Below are positions 35,179 through 44,938 of a stretch of DNA of 61,493 nt, in pieces. The position numbers were made by a program, and so were the translations under genes. Source of the stretch: Faucicola tetraodonis (GTDB lineage Bacteria > Pseudomonadota > Gammaproteobacteria > Pseudomonadales > Moraxellaceae). Each line of letters begins with the position of its first letter. Position 1 is the stretch's first letter. Location of the stretch: NCBI GenBank assembly GCA_032017425.1, contig DALZPW010000013.1; one strand, 5' to 3'. The notes beneath the pieces are model-generated. The model saw only the letters and a list, made by a program, of their open reading frames with translations, was not told where the DNA came from and made no database searches.

Positions 35179-38100
35179 ATGGATTTAAACGAAAATATAA
35201 AATATTGGTTAAAGGTTATTTTTCCTATATCAATTTTGTTACAACTATTTTCATTTTCGTTATTTGGTTCATTTAATTTTTTGTCTAATTTAAATGTCAC
35301 GGATCACTGGCAAGTGCTTAATAGTACTGGAGCCTATTTTGGTATTAGTGCTTTAATGTTTTCTATTGCTAAAAGTAAAGTAATTAATCATCATTTATTT
35401 GTAGGGTTGATTATATTGGGTTATTTTATATTTTTTATAGATATAAGAAATGCATACACGAGCCCATCTGCAAATCTTATGGTTATTTTAGCTCCACTAG
35501 GCGTATATACCTTATTTAAACAGCTACATCATTATTTCTTTGAAAGACAAAACAGTTTAAGTAATCTTTATTTTTTATTGACATTTCTTTTTATATTGAT
35601 GGGTTGGTCCACACAAACTGCTTTGAAAGTTAACACGTTCATTTTACCTTATGTCTATGATATTGACATATACAAAATTGATTCCGCTTTCGGAAATATA
35701 ACATTGCCATTTGTCCAATGGTTTGAGATATCTCATGCTTTTTGGAATACGTTATTATTGGAGGTCTATTCGTTATTATCTGTTTCTTTATTTGTAGTAG
35801 TTTCTCTCTTTATCAGGGAAAATAAAGACGATAGATATCATGTTATCAGAGTACTTATTGTACCTTTTGGTTTAGCTTTCATATGTTATACCATTATTCC
35901 TGTTTCTGGACCTGTATATGCCTTTGCTACTGAGTACTTTCCTTTAAACATGCCGACAGCTAGCGCGCTTCAAAGCGGCAAAGTGTTTATTCCTCCAGCA
36001 GCTCGTAATGGAATGCCATCTATGCACTTAACGGGTGCATTATTAATCTGGTTGTTAACCGCTGGATTGAGCAAAAAGATTTACTTTTATATAGCAACAG
36101 TATTTACGTTATTGACAGCTGTTGCAACGATTGCTCTTGGAGAGCATTATGTTTTAGATTTAGTGGTTGCTTTGCCATTTTCAGCCTTTATAGGTATTGG
36201 ATTAGCAAATCCTGATAATTTTGTTTTTAAAAATAAAAAAGTTACAACCCTCTGGGTTGGGGCAGGTGTAACGTTCACTCTATGGATGCTCATGCTATTA
36301 ACATCAGCAGAATGGCTGTCCAATAATTTATTATTTGTACAAGTGTTTGCCATTTGGAGTGTATTGATAGCAACTATTTTATTTGGCATATATATCAAAT
36401 ATGTATGGAATGATACTGAGGTAGTAATTTCTATTTTAAAAATAGAGGATGCCAAAAAAACCGAAAAATCTACAACCCCTCGCTGGGTGATTGGTGTATT
36501 TGTTGCTTCAGGTTTTGCAGGTTTATTGTATGAAGTGGTTTATGCAAAAAGTTTAGCAGTTACATTTGGTAGTACCTCTTTAGCTTCATATACTGTTTTA
36601 ACAACCTATATGTCTGGTATGGCTTTAGGTGCTTGGTTGGGCGGGTATATTGCTGATAAAGTAAAAAAACTACTTTTGTATTATGCAGGCATAGAAGCAT
36701 TTATTGGTTTATATGCAGTTATTACCCCATTTTTATTTAAAGTCATTCAGAATATTTATGTTATATCTGTCACTGGATTATCTGCAGATGACCCTTATGT
36801 AACATTTTTACGAGTGGCGTTGGGTGTGATTGTTTTAGGTATTCCCACCATTTTGATGGGTGCAACTTTACCCATCATGTTTAAATATTTAAAACAACTC
36901 AACATTCAAAGTGATACAGCAATTAGCCGACTATATAGTGCAAATGTGATTGGTGCTGCGTTAGGTTCATTTATTGGTGGGTATTTCTTTATTTCTGCAA
37001 TAGGTCGAATCGGTGCGACGAATTTAGCTGCCGTATTTAGTTTGATGATTGCGCTTTATACTATAGGGCAGTTTAAAATACAGAACACTCAACTTCAAGA
37101 ATTTGATAATTTTCCACCTGTTCTTCCTCATATTTTTGTGCCAAAGATATTGGGTATAATGGCATTAATTGTTTTAACGATTGGTGGAGCAGTAACGCTA
37201 GGCCTAGAAGTTGTTTCAATTCATATGCTAGCAGTAGTTGCTGGTAATAGTGTTTATGCTTTTGCCTTAATGCTTGCGGTATTTTTATTGGGTCTCGGTT
37301 TAGGCTCAATCTTTGGTAAAAAAGCACTTAACTATATAGATAGAACAACATTAATTGTTCTTGCCCAATGTGGAATTGCTGCATCTATTATTATTACGGC
37401 ATTATTGTGGGATAAAATTCCTGCTTATTTTGCTAGTTTTGGTGAGATGCAAAATTATATCCATCTGGGATTTTGGGCAAGAGAGATTTTAAGAGGAGTA
37501 ATTTGTGCTTTGGCCATGCTGCCAGCAACACTCTTTATCGGTGCAACCTATCCTGCGGCAATGAGTTTAGCAGCGGATTGGTTGGGACAAGGTAGTGCAA
37601 GAGGTTTAGGTATTTCAAGCGCATTAAATACTATTGGTAATATATCTGGAGTCTTATTGGTAGGATTTTTATTGTTACCATTAATGGGTTCAAATAAGGT
37701 TTTTTTATTACTTGCTGTAGTTTCATTAATCTTGGCGGTATTGGTATTATTATGCCTAATTAAAGTAAATTATAAATTTAATCCATATACTGCTGGAGTT
37801 GTAATATCAATTTTTCTACTTTTTCTTATTTATCCAAAAAATTGGAATTTTACCAGTTTGGCACAAGGGGCGAATGTTTACTTTATGCCATCATATTGGG
37901 GAAATGTAATAGATCATACTGAAAGTATAGAAGGCGGCGTGACTTCCGTTACACGTAGTTCTGATGGAAAATATATAACATTACTAACTAATGGTAAATT
38001 CCAAGGGAATAATTCGGGAGAAACGCTAGCACAGGAATCCTTTGCTTTGATTCCTCTTATGCATAATAGTGAACGGAAAAGCGCTTTAGCCATTGGTTAT

Positions 38101-38808
38101 GGTACAGGTATGACCGCTCGGGTATTACATGAGCAAGGCTTCGAAAATCTTGATGTTGTTGAGTTATCTAAAGATATTGTATTTATGGCAAATAAATATT
38201 TTTCTGATATCAACCATAATGTAATAAATCAATCAGGTGTGAATTTAATTTATACAGATGGTCGGAATTTCTTATTAACTCAAGATGAGAAATATGACTT
38301 AATTAGTTTAGAAATTACTAGTATTTGGTTTGCTGGTGCAGCGAATCTTTACAATAAAGAATTCTATGAGTTATCTCAAAAGCGATTAAATAAAGAAGGT
38401 GTTTTACAGCAATGGGTTCAACTACATCATATGCATCCAATTGATTTGGTGTATATTTTGAATACAGTTCGCTCTGTCTATAAACATGTGTGGCTTTATT
38501 CTGTTGGAGGACAAGGCATCATTATTGCCTCGAATAGTGATGAAGCATTAAAATCGCATAGCTTAAAATATCCTTATAATAGCTTAACGATTGATGAACT
38601 AAAAAATAAAGAAAAATTCTTTAAAGATTCTATCGTTTTGTCACCTAAAGGAGTAAATAATCTAGCATATAAGACAGATAAGACATTGCGTCATCTGATT
38701 TCAACAGATAATAATTTATATTTAGAATACGCAACACCAAAAGGTAATGCGATTATGGAAGATACTTTGACTAAGAACCTGGAATACCTTTCAAAATTTG
38801 AAAAGTAG
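35179..38808 (+). CDS. PAP2 / MFS-like / spermidine-synthase-like fusion protein
   Basis: The 1209-residue product appears to have three parts. Residues 1-410 form about ten membrane segments with PAP2/Aur1-type motifs: GMPSMHLTG near 277-283 and LGEHYVLDL near 319-327, the His and His/Asp residues used by lipid phosphatases and phosphotransferases. Residues 430-890 resemble the membrane part of bacterial fused MFS/spermidine-synthase proteins (GFAGLLYEVVYAKSLAVTFG). Residues 900-1205 form a SAM/aminopropyl-binding fold (AIGYGTGMTARVLHEQG near 967, YTDGRNFLL near 1026, YDLISLEIT near 1039 where true spermidine synthases have Asp). The gene is very AT-rich and lies between terminators after pilA and before pglL. 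Function is unknown. Confidence 0.75.
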   Translation: MDLNENIKYWLKVIFPISILLQLFSFSLFGSFNFLSNLNVTDHWQVLNSTGAYFGISALMFSIAKSKVINHHLFVGLIILGYFIFFIDIRNAYTSPSANLMVILAPLGVYTLFKQLHHYFFERQNSLSNLYFLLTFLFILMGWSTQTALKVNTFILPYVYDIDIYKIDSAFGNITLPFVQWFEISHAFWNTLLLEVYSLLSVSLFVVVSLFIRENKDDRYHVIRVLIVPFGLAFICYTIIPVSGPVYAFATEYFPLNMPTASALQSGKVFIPPAARNGMPSMHLTGALLIWLLTAGLSKKIYFYIATVFTLLTAVATIALGEHYVLDLVVALPFSAFIGIGLANPDNFVFKNKKVTTLWVGAGVTFTLWMLMLLTSAEWLSNNLLFVQVFAIWSVLIATILFGIYIKYVWNDTEVVISILKIEDAKKTEKSTTPRWVIGVFVASGFAGLLYEVVYAKSLAVTFGSTSLASYTVLTTYMSGMALGAWLGGYIADKVKKLLLYYAGIEAFIGLYAVITPFLFKVIQNIYVISVTGLSADDPYVTFLRVALGVIVLGIPTILMGATLPIMFKYLKQLNIQSDTAISRLYSANVIGAALGSFIGGYFFISAIGRIGATNLAAVFSLMIALYTIGQFKIQNTQLQEFDNFPPVLPHIFVPKILGIMALIVLTIGGAVTLGLEVVSIHMLAVVAGNSVYAFALMLAVFLLGLGLGSIFGKKALNYIDRTTLIVLAQCGIAASIIITALLWDKIPAYFASFGEMQNYIHLGFWAREILRGVICALAMLPATLFIGATYPAAMSLAADWLGQGSARGLGISSALNTIGNISGVLLVGFLLLPLMGSNKVFLLLAVVSLILAVLVLLCLIKVNYKFNPYTAGVVISIFLLFLIYPKNWNFTSLAQGANVYFMPSYWGNVIDHTESIEGGVTSVTRSSDGKYITLLTNGKFQGNNSGETLAQESFALIPLMHNSERKSALAIGYGTGMTARVLHEQGFENLDVVELSKDIVFMANKYFSDINHNVINQSGVNLIYTDGRNFLLTQDEKYDLISLEITSIWFAGAANLYNKEFYELSQKRLNKEGVLQQWVQLHHMHPIDLVYILNTVRSVYKHVWLYSVGGQGIIIASNSDEALKSHSLKYPYNSLTIDELKNKEKFFKDSIVLSPKGVNNLAYKTDKTLRHLISTDNNLYLEYATPKGNAIMEDTLTKNLEYLSKFEK

Positions 38809-38868
38809 CAGAGGTAGACGGCTTAAGACTTTGGAAATAAATTTCTAGAAATAATATTTTTATGAATA

Positions 38869-38900
38869 AAAAATGCTAAACTACCCTGTTTAGCATTTTT
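38869..38900 (+). terminator. Terminator of the fusion gene
   Basis: AAAAATGCTAAAC (ending 38881) pairs with GTTTAGCATTTTT (38888-38900), a long perfect stem with a 6-nt loop and built-in T-run. It isolates the fusion gene from the glycan operon downstream. Confidence 0.9.
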
Positions 38901-38924
38901 GCGTTTAACCCATACGAAAATCCT

Positions 38925-40724
38925 ATGCTGTCATCTACGCCACCCCAAACCCCCAATCAAGATATTCGTCTGTTTACCTTATTCATGGGGTTAGCCATTT
39001 TGACCTATCTCATGCCTTGGCATTCGCCACTGGGTCGAGATTTTGTGGTCAACGCCACCGCATTTGGGTTTGTGAGTTTGGCAGTCGCGGCCTTTTTTTG
39101 GCAAAATCCCATTACAAAGGTGAGCAAATCTGTGCTCACTTGGTTGCTGCTAGCAATACTGATTGTATGTCAGCCATTATTCAATCATATTGCTTACCCT
39201 GATGCCTTAATTTTTCCGGTGATAAGCTTGCTGGTGGTTGCCTTGACTGCGTTGATAGGCAGCCAGATTGACAATAAAGCGCATTTATTAAACCGCCTGT
39301 TTATTGCGGTATATCTCATGGCAATCATCACTTTTATGATTCAACTAATGCAGATGAGCGGCTATCAGATTGATTATAAAGGCTGGGTGATAGCCCGTGG
39401 TAACGCCAATGGCGGGCGCTATGATGGCAACTTTGGACAAGCCAATCACGCAGGCTACGCGTTTGTGCTCGCGCTGTGTGGGGTGATTTATCAACTGCAG
39501 CAGTCGTTTCAAGAAAGGTTAAATGCGCCGCAGTGGCTGATGGGTCGATACCGACAATACGCGCGATTTAGCTTGATGGTATTGTTTGTGATATTTACCA
39601 TCGGGCTTGCCTTGACACAAAGTCGGGCGGGTCTGGTGATGATGCTGGCGGTGATTCCCATTTTCTTTTTGACCCAGCCGATAGCGTGGAAAAGCAAATT
39701 ATCGGCTAGCGTTTTTGGTCTTGTCGTATTTGTGCTGTACTATATGGGCGCAAGTTGGATTAGTAATTATAGCAGCGCCAATCAGCTTGGGGCGGTGAGT
39801 CGTATGGCGGGCGGTCAGGGGAACCGCTCGGCGATGAGCGAACGCGCCATGATGATATTTCATGACCATGTGCTCACAGGGGTCGGCTGGAACAACTACA
39901 TGGGCGCAAGCGTTGATTATGCCCAATATTTTAAATGGCCAGAGATTGCCGACCATTCGCATAATTTTGCCACCATGATTTTGGCGGAGCTAGGGGTGTT
40001 AGGCGCGCTATGCTTTGTGCCGATTGTTTGGCTACTGGTGCGGGCGATTCATCTGCGCCATAGCAGCGAAAGCGCGATTGCCCTGGCATTTGTCATTGCC
40101 AGTATCTTATATGCCAGCGTAGAATACCCGTTATGGTATTTTCGTTATCTCGCGGTTTTTGCCTTGTTTTTGGCGTTGATTGATCAGCGCAACTGGCAAC
40201 TTGTGTGGCAACCCAAACTAAGAAAAGCCATGTCTGTTATCATGCTTGGTTTGGCGATGTTATCAGGCTACTATATTTGCCAATATTTTCATCTCAATTA
40301 TTTGGATTATAATCGCTTTATCAAGCACACCAATCATCTAAACCAAGACAAAGGAATTGACTACCAAAATGAGGTGTTTGGCTTTAGTGCCTATCATGAC
40401 CGCATCCTTGCCATGCAAGTGCCGATTAATCGCCATCAGGCAAGCGTCAAAGAAGCCATCTTTGAAGAGGTGCTAAATACCGATTCTTCCCAGTATAATA
40501 TATTAGCTTATGCACAGTTCTTAGCCTATAAAGGTGACCAACAAGCGGCATTAAAACATATCGAAGCGGCTTGTGTGATGGTCAAAGATTTATCCGATTG
40601 TGATAATGTGGATACTGACTTGGGCAATCTTGCCAAACAAGATCCTGCGACATTTGCAGCTTTATACCGTGAGTTTCAGCAATGGCGTGACGCCAATCCT
40701 GAAAAAACAGGACTTAAACCATAA
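38925..40724 (+). CDS. PglL-like O-oligosaccharyltransferase (Wzy_C family)
   Basis: PglL/PilO enzymes transfer a whole oligosaccharide from undecaprenyl diphosphate to Ser or Thr of proteins, often pilin, in the periplasm. The 599-residue product has about ten membrane segments, the Wzy_C block LTQSRAGLVMMLAV near 225-240, the large periplasmic loop with GRYDGNFGQANHAGY near 163-178 and VGWNNYMG, and a C-terminal SVEYPLWYFRYLAVFALFLAL segment that is typical of the protein-targeting PglL branch rather than O-antigen ligase WaaL. A soluble tail (about 450-599) follows. Its stop overlaps the next start by 1 nt. Confidence 0.8.
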   Translation: MLSSTPPQTPNQDIRLFTLFMGLAILTYLMPWHSPLGRDFVVNATAFGFVSLAVAAFFWQNPITKVSKSVLTWLLLAILIVCQPLFNHIAYPDALIFPVISLLVVALTALIGSQIDNKAHLLNRLFIAVYLMAIITFMIQLMQMSGYQIDYKGWVIARGNANGGRYDGNFGQANHAGYAFVLALCGVIYQLQQSFQERLNAPQWLMGRYRQYARFSLMVLFVIFTIGLALTQSRAGLVMMLAVIPIFFLTQPIAWKSKLSASVFGLVVFVLYYMGASWISNYSSANQLGAVSRMAGGQGNRSAMSERAMMIFHDHVLTGVGWNNYMGASVDYAQYFKWPEIADHSHNFATMILAELGVLGALCFVPIVWLLVRAIHLRHSSESAIALAFVIASILYASVEYPLWYFRYLAVFALFLALIDQRNWQLVWQPKLRKAMSVIMLGLAMLSGYYICQYFHLNYLDYNRFIKHTNHLNQDKGIDYQNEVFGFSAYHDRILAMQVPINRHQASVKEAIFEEVLNTDSSQYNILAYAQFLAYKGDQQAALKHIEAACVMVKDLSDCDNVDTDLGNLAKQDPATFAALYREFQQWRDANPEKTGLKP

Positions 40725-41989
40725 TGCAGCGGGTAATTTTTTTAGTATGGCAAAATATCGCGTTCCGACTCATCGTGGGTTGGGGGGTGGTGGTAATTTT
40801 GCCCGCCTTGCTGATGTGGCGAATGCGCTTTTTGCAGGGGCGCTGGCTGATTACTGAATTTAACAGTATGGTGTTAGCCACCTTGGGTGTCTTGCTAGTT
40901 ACCCTGGGTCTGCGCAAACTTACCCAGTTTCCAGGTCAACGCTCCATCAGTTTTGTGTTGCCAACCTTATTGTTGGTGATGATGCTGTTAGGCATGGTGA
41001 TTATCGTTTTTCGATTGCCGTATTCGCTATATTACTTTGGCTTATCGGGTGCAATCGGGGTAGTATTTTTCTTTTTATCGTTTTTACTTGAGCAAAAAGC
41101 GCACCAACCTTATATGGCGTATATTCCACTGGGACATTGTCAAAACTTTGAAGCGATTTTTCAGATCCATTGGCTGCGCCTTGAAAAACCGCATTTGGAT
41201 GCCATACAATCCAAAAAAGTGCAAGCGATAGTAGCAGACCTGTCATCGCCTGCACTCGATGAAGACTGGCAGCGATTTTTAACCGAGCAAACGTTACAGG
41301 GCAGACCGGTGTATAATAATCGCCAGGTGTATGAGTCTTTGACTGGGCGTCTGCCGATTCATCATTTGTATGAAAACGAATTGGGCTCGCTGTTGCCCTC
41401 GCAAACCTATTTATGGTTTAAACAACTGATTGATATTATAGCGATTTTATTGGTGGCGCCTTTTGTATTGCTGATTGCGGTGGTCACTGTCATTGCGATA
41501 CGCTTGGAAAGTCCGGGTAGGGCGATATTTGTCCAAGAGCGGGTCGGGCAAGGCGGCAAATTGTTTAAAATCTATAAATTTCGCAGTATGCGCTTTGACT
41601 CAGAAAAAAACGGGGCAAAACTGGCGCAACAAAATGACCCGCGTGTGACTAAAGTCGGTAAATTTATTCGTAAAACCCGTATCGATGAACTGCCGCAATT
41701 TTTGAATGTGCTCAAAGGCGATATGAGCCTGATTGGACCGAGACCCGAACAGCTAAGTTTTGTCAAAACCTTTGAAAAAACCATCCCTTTTTATAATTAT
41801 CGCCATATCGTCAAACCCGGTATTTCTGGATGGGCGCAGGTCACACAAGGGTATGCCAGTGATACCGATGAGACGGCGCTTAAGGTACAGTACGATTTTT
41901 ATTATATTAAACATATTTCTTTTGCATTAGATATCTTGATTGTACTCAAAACCATTCAAACCATGCTGACAGGTTTTGGGGCTAGATAA
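40724..41989 (+). CDS. Polyprenyl glycosylphosphotransferase (initiating enzyme)
   Basis: Enzymes of this family move a sugar-1-phosphate from a nucleotide sugar to undecaprenyl phosphate at the inner membrane, starting glycan assembly. The 421-residue product has four N-terminal membrane segments (about 10-130), a soluble CoA-binding-like middle (about 130-220), then a membrane hairpin (QLIDIIAILLVAPFVLLIAVV) and the catalytic Bac_transf domain with FVQERVGQGGKLFKIYKFRSMR, DELPQFLNVLKGDMSLIGPRPE and KPGISGWAQVTQGY. This is the WbaP/PssY-like topology. The sugar is not evident. It overlaps pglL by 1 nt. Confidence 0.88.
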   Translation: MQRVIFLVWQNIAFRLIVGWGVVVILPALLMWRMRFLQGRWLITEFNSMVLATLGVLLVTLGLRKLTQFPGQRSISFVLPTLLLVMMLLGMVIIVFRLPYSLYYFGLSGAIGVVFFFLSFLLEQKAHQPYMAYIPLGHCQNFEAIFQIHWLRLEKPHLDAIQSKKVQAIVADLSSPALDEDWQRFLTEQTLQGRPVYNNRQVYESLTGRLPIHHLYENELGSLLPSQTYLWFKQLIDIIAILLVAPFVLLIAVVTVIAIRLESPGRAIFVQERVGQGGKLFKIYKFRSMRFDSEKNGAKLAQQNDPRVTKVGKFIRKTRIDELPQFLNVLKGDMSLIGPRPEQLSFVKTFEKTIPFYNYRHIVKPGISGWAQVTQGYASDTDETALKVQYDFYYIKHISFALDILIVLKTIQTMLTGFGAR

Positions 41990-42028
41990 ACTGCGACAAA
42001 TAACTTTAGCCATAATAGGTAGTGCACT

Positions 42029-43027
42029 ATGTTAACCAATTCAACCATTTTAGTGACCGGCGGGACAGGCTCATTTGGGCATACCTTTGTGCCGATGACG
42101 CTTGAAAAATACAATCCCAAAAAATTGATTATCCTCTCGCGTGATGAGATGAAACAGTGGGAAATGGCAAAACTGTATCAAGGCGACCCGCGGGTACGTT
42201 TTTTTATCGGTGATGTGCGTGATAAAGACCGTCTATATCGAGCGCTTGATGGGGTGGATTATGTGGTACATGCGGCAGCAACCAAAATCGTGCCCACTGC
42301 CGAATATAATCCGTTTGAATGTGTCAAAACCAATATCAACGGCGCAATGAATTTAATTGATGCCTGTATTGATAAAGGGGTGAAAAAAGTCGTTGCCTTA
42401 TCGACTGACAAAGCATCTAGTCCCGTGAATCTGTATGGCGCGACCAAATTGGCATCGGACAAACTGTTTGTCGCAGGCAACGCCTATTCAGGGGAGCATG
42501 GCACACGCTTTTCGGTGGTACGTTATGGCAATGTCATGGGGAGTCGTGGCTCGGTGATTCCGTATTTTCTATCAATTAAAGACAGTGGCATACTGACCAT
42601 CACAGACCCGCGTATGACCCGTTTTATGATTTCGCTTGAACAAGGTGTGGAGCTGGTTTGGCATGCGTTTGAAGACATGGTGGGCGGCGAAATTTATGTC
42701 AAAAAAATTCCTTCTATGACCATGCCAGATGTGGCAACTGCCGTTTCTGCCACTGCTGAGCAAAAAATCATTGGTATTCGTCCTGGCGAGAAATTGCATG
42801 AGCAAATGATTAGTGCTGAAGATTCTTTTCATACCTACGAATATCCCGAGCATTTTAAAATCTTGCCCGCGATTAATGGCTGGGATGAAACGCCTGAGCG
42901 TATCAAAGATGGTGTTAAAGTGCCAGAAGGCTTCGTGTACGCCAGTGATAATAACAGTGAGTGGATGACGACTGAGCAACTCCAAGAATGGATTGAAACC
43001 AACAAAGCAAAAATTGGTAAAATTTAA
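42029..43027 (+). CDS. pseB: UDP-GlcNAc 4,6-dehydratase (inverting)
   Basis: PseB performs the first step of CMP-pseudaminic acid synthesis, turning UDP-GlcNAc into UDP-2-acetamido-2,6-dideoxy-beta-L-arabino-hexos-4-ulose. The 332-residue product is an extended SDR with the nucleotide-binding GGTGSFG at residues 11-17, the catalytic Lys in the STDKASSPVNLYGATK stretch (the PseB-type DKA in place of the usual YxxxK Tyr) and a C-terminal family segment RPGEKLHEQMIS. Length and motifs match PseB/FlaA1. It is the first gene of the Pse set, 39 nt after the initiating transferase gene. Confidence 0.92.
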   Translation: MLTNSTILVTGGTGSFGHTFVPMTLEKYNPKKLIILSRDEMKQWEMAKLYQGDPRVRFFIGDVRDKDRLYRALDGVDYVVHAAATKIVPTAEYNPFECVKTNINGAMNLIDACIDKGVKKVVALSTDKASSPVNLYGATKLASDKLFVAGNAYSGEHGTRFSVVRYGNVMGSRGSVIPYFLSIKDSGILTITDPRMTRFMISLEQGVELVWHAFEDMVGGEIYVKKIPSMTMPDVATAVSATAEQKIIGIRPGEKLHEQMISAEDSFHTYEYPEHFKILPAINGWDETPERIKDGVKVPEGFVYASDNNSEWMTTEQLQEWIETNKAKIGKI

Positions 43028-43032
43028 TCGCT

Positions 43033-43076
43033 AACCCTTGATAACAAACCCCCTTGATAACCAACCCCCTTGGGCA
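43033..43076. repeat. 16-bp tandem repeat between pseB and pseC
   Basis: Three units based on AACCCCCTTGATAACC begin at 43033, 43047 and 43063, the last truncated. They fill almost the whole pseB-pseC spacer and supply a TTG in frame with pseC, which makes the annotated start uncertain. Confidence 0.7.
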
Positions 43077-43082
43077 AATAGT

Positions 43083-44264
43083 ATGGCAAATCAATTTATC
43101 CCTTATGGTCGTCAGCATATCACCCAAACTGATATTGATTCCGTGGTCGCTGTGCTACAGTCTGATTTTCTGACCCAAGGTAGTCAAGTACCAGCGTTTG
43201 AAGAACGCGTCGCTACCTATACGGGGGCAAAGTTTGGCGTGGCGGTCAATAGCGCGACCTCAGCACTGCATATTGCCTGTTTGGCATTGGGTCTTGGTCA
43301 AGGTGAAAAGGGCAAAGATGACTGGCTGTGGACGACGCCGATTACCTTTACCGCATCCGCTAACTGTGGATTGTACTGTGGTGCTAACATTGATTTTGTG
43401 GATATTGATCCGCTAACGCTCAATATGTCTATCAACGCGTTAGCAGAAAAGTTACAGCTTGCCGATGCTGAAAACCGCTTGCCAAAAATAGTCATTCCCG
43501 TGCATTTCACCGGTGAACCCTGTGATATGGCGGCCATTCATGCGCTATCGCAACAATATGGCTTTAAGGTTATTGAGGATGCCTCTCATGCCATTGGTGG
43601 CAAATATCACAATCAACCAATTGGCAATTGTGAGTTTAGCGACATTACCGTGTTTAGCTTTCACCCTGTCAAAATCATTACCACCGCAGAAGGTGGACTG
43701 GCAACAACGAATGACCCCGTGTTGGCGGAAAAAATGCAGTTGCTCCGTAGTCATGGTATCACCCGTGATGCCAATCTAATGACCCACGAACCTGACGGTG
43801 GTTGGTATTACCAGCAAATTGATTTGGGCTTTAACTATCGCATGACCGAATTGCAAGGGGCATTGGGGGTCAGTCAAATGACAAAGTTGGATGAGTTTGT
43901 GGCTCGCCGTCATCAGCTTGCCAAGCGTTATGATGAATTATTAACAGATTTACCGATTATGTTGCCTTATCGCAACCCTGCTAATTATTCGGGGTTTCAT
44001 TTATATCCCATTCAACTGACAGCAGACAGTGGCAAAACGCGTAAGCAAGTGTTTGACAGTTTGCGGGCGCAAAATATCGGGGTGAATGTGCATTATATTC
44101 CAGTGCATACCCAGCCGTATTATGCCAAGTTGGGCTTTAGACAAGGCGATTTTCCGCATGCCGAGCGCTACTATGCACAAGCCATTAGTTTGCCATTGTA
44201 TTATGACCTAAGTGAAGCTTCGCAAGCGCAAGTGGTCAATGCAATTTATCAGGCATTAGCATAA
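43083..44264 (+). CDS. pseC: UDP-4-amino-4,6-dideoxy-N-acetyl-beta-L-altrosamine transaminase
   Basis: PseC is a PLP aminotransferase that puts an amino group at C4 of the PseB product. The 393-residue protein from the ATG at 43083 begins MANQFIPYGRQHITQTDIDSV, the typical PseC start, and is of the DegT/DnrJ/EryC1 type: SATSALHIACLALG for phosphate binding, EDASHAIGG, and the PLP Lys in FSFHPVKIITTAEGG. An in-frame TTG at 43038 lies within the tandem repeat and would add 15 residues without family support. The stop overlaps pseF by 1 nt. Confidence 0.92.
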   Translation: MANQFIPYGRQHITQTDIDSVVAVLQSDFLTQGSQVPAFEERVATYTGAKFGVAVNSATSALHIACLALGLGQGEKGKDDWLWTTPITFTASANCGLYCGANIDFVDIDPLTLNMSINALAEKLQLADAENRLPKIVIPVHFTGEPCDMAAIHALSQQYGFKVIEDASHAIGGKYHNQPIGNCEFSDITVFSFHPVKIITTAEGGLATTNDPVLAEKMQLLRSHGITRDANLMTHEPDGGWYYQQIDLGFNYRMTELQGALGVSQMTKLDEFVARRHQLAKRYDELLTDLPIMLPYRNPANYSGFHLYPIQLTADSGKTRKQVFDSLRAQNIGVNVHYIPVHTQPYYAKLGFRQGDFPHAERYYAQAISLPLYYDLSEASQAQVVNAIYQALA

Positions 44265-44938
44265 TGAAGGTCTGTATCATCCCTGCGCGTGGGGGAAGTA
44301 AACGCATTCCTCGCAAAAACATCAAAGATTTTTGTGGCAAACCCATGCTGGCTCGTGCCATTGCAACGGCAAAAAACAGCCAATTGTTTGAGCAGATCAT
44401 CGTGTCAACCGATGATGGCGCTATTGCCGATATCGCTCAACACCATGGTGCCACTGTCAGCCAAAGACCTGCCGAGCTTGCCGATGATTACGCCACTACC
44501 GCTGCGGTGATTCGCCATACGCTGCAGAGCATGCCAAAAGCTAGCCATATCTGCTGTCTATACCCCTGTACGCCTTTTTTAAAACCGCAGTATTTAACCG
44601 ACAGTTTTGAGCATTGGCAGTCATCCAACAGTTTGTATTGTTTTCCGGTTTTAGAGTTTGAATCCAATGTGTTACGCTCACTTAAGTTAAGCGATACTGG
44701 TGAAGTGTCGAGCATGTTTAGCCAACATGAACTCACCCGAACCCAAGATTTGCCGCAGGCGTATTTTGACGCAGGTCAGTTTTATTGGGGCAGTCGTGAG
44801 GCATGGCTCGGCGAGGATAAAATCCATAATCATGCCCTAGGCTATGTGTTGCCAAAATACAGTGTGGTCGATATTGATGATGAAAATGATTGGCGATTTG
44901 CTGAGCGCCTGTACCAAGCACAACTGGAGCTAGCATGA
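44264..44938 (+). CDS. pseF: Pseudaminic acid cytidylyltransferase
   Basis: PseF activates pseudaminic acid with CTP to CMP-Pse, the donor for glycosyltransferases. The 224-residue product has the nucleotidyltransferase signature IIPARGGSKRIPRKNIKDFCGKPM at residues 5-28, VSTDDGAIADIA, and CCLYPCTPFL, followed by QAYFDAGQFYWG and the metal-binding VDIDDENDW. NeuA-type sialate enzymes share this fold; the TPFL and FYWG segments and the neighbouring genes point to Pse. It is coupled on both sides by overlapping starts and stops. Confidence 0.9.
   Translation: MKVCIIPARGGSKRIPRKNIKDFCGKPMLARAIATAKNSQLFEQIIVSTDDGAIADIAQHHGATVSQRPAELADDYATTAAVIRHTLQSMPKASHICCLYPCTPFLKPQYLTDSFEHWQSSNSLYCFPVLEFESNVLRSLKLSDTGEVSSMFSQHELTRTQDLPQAYFDAGQFYWGSREAWLGEDKIHNHALGYVLPKYSVVDIDDENDWRFAERLYQAQLELA

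Noticed and set aside
43038..43082. TTG start for pseC
   Set aside because: It lies in a tandem repeat, lacks a ribosome site, and adds 15 residues not seen in PseC, whose normal N-terminus begins at 43083.
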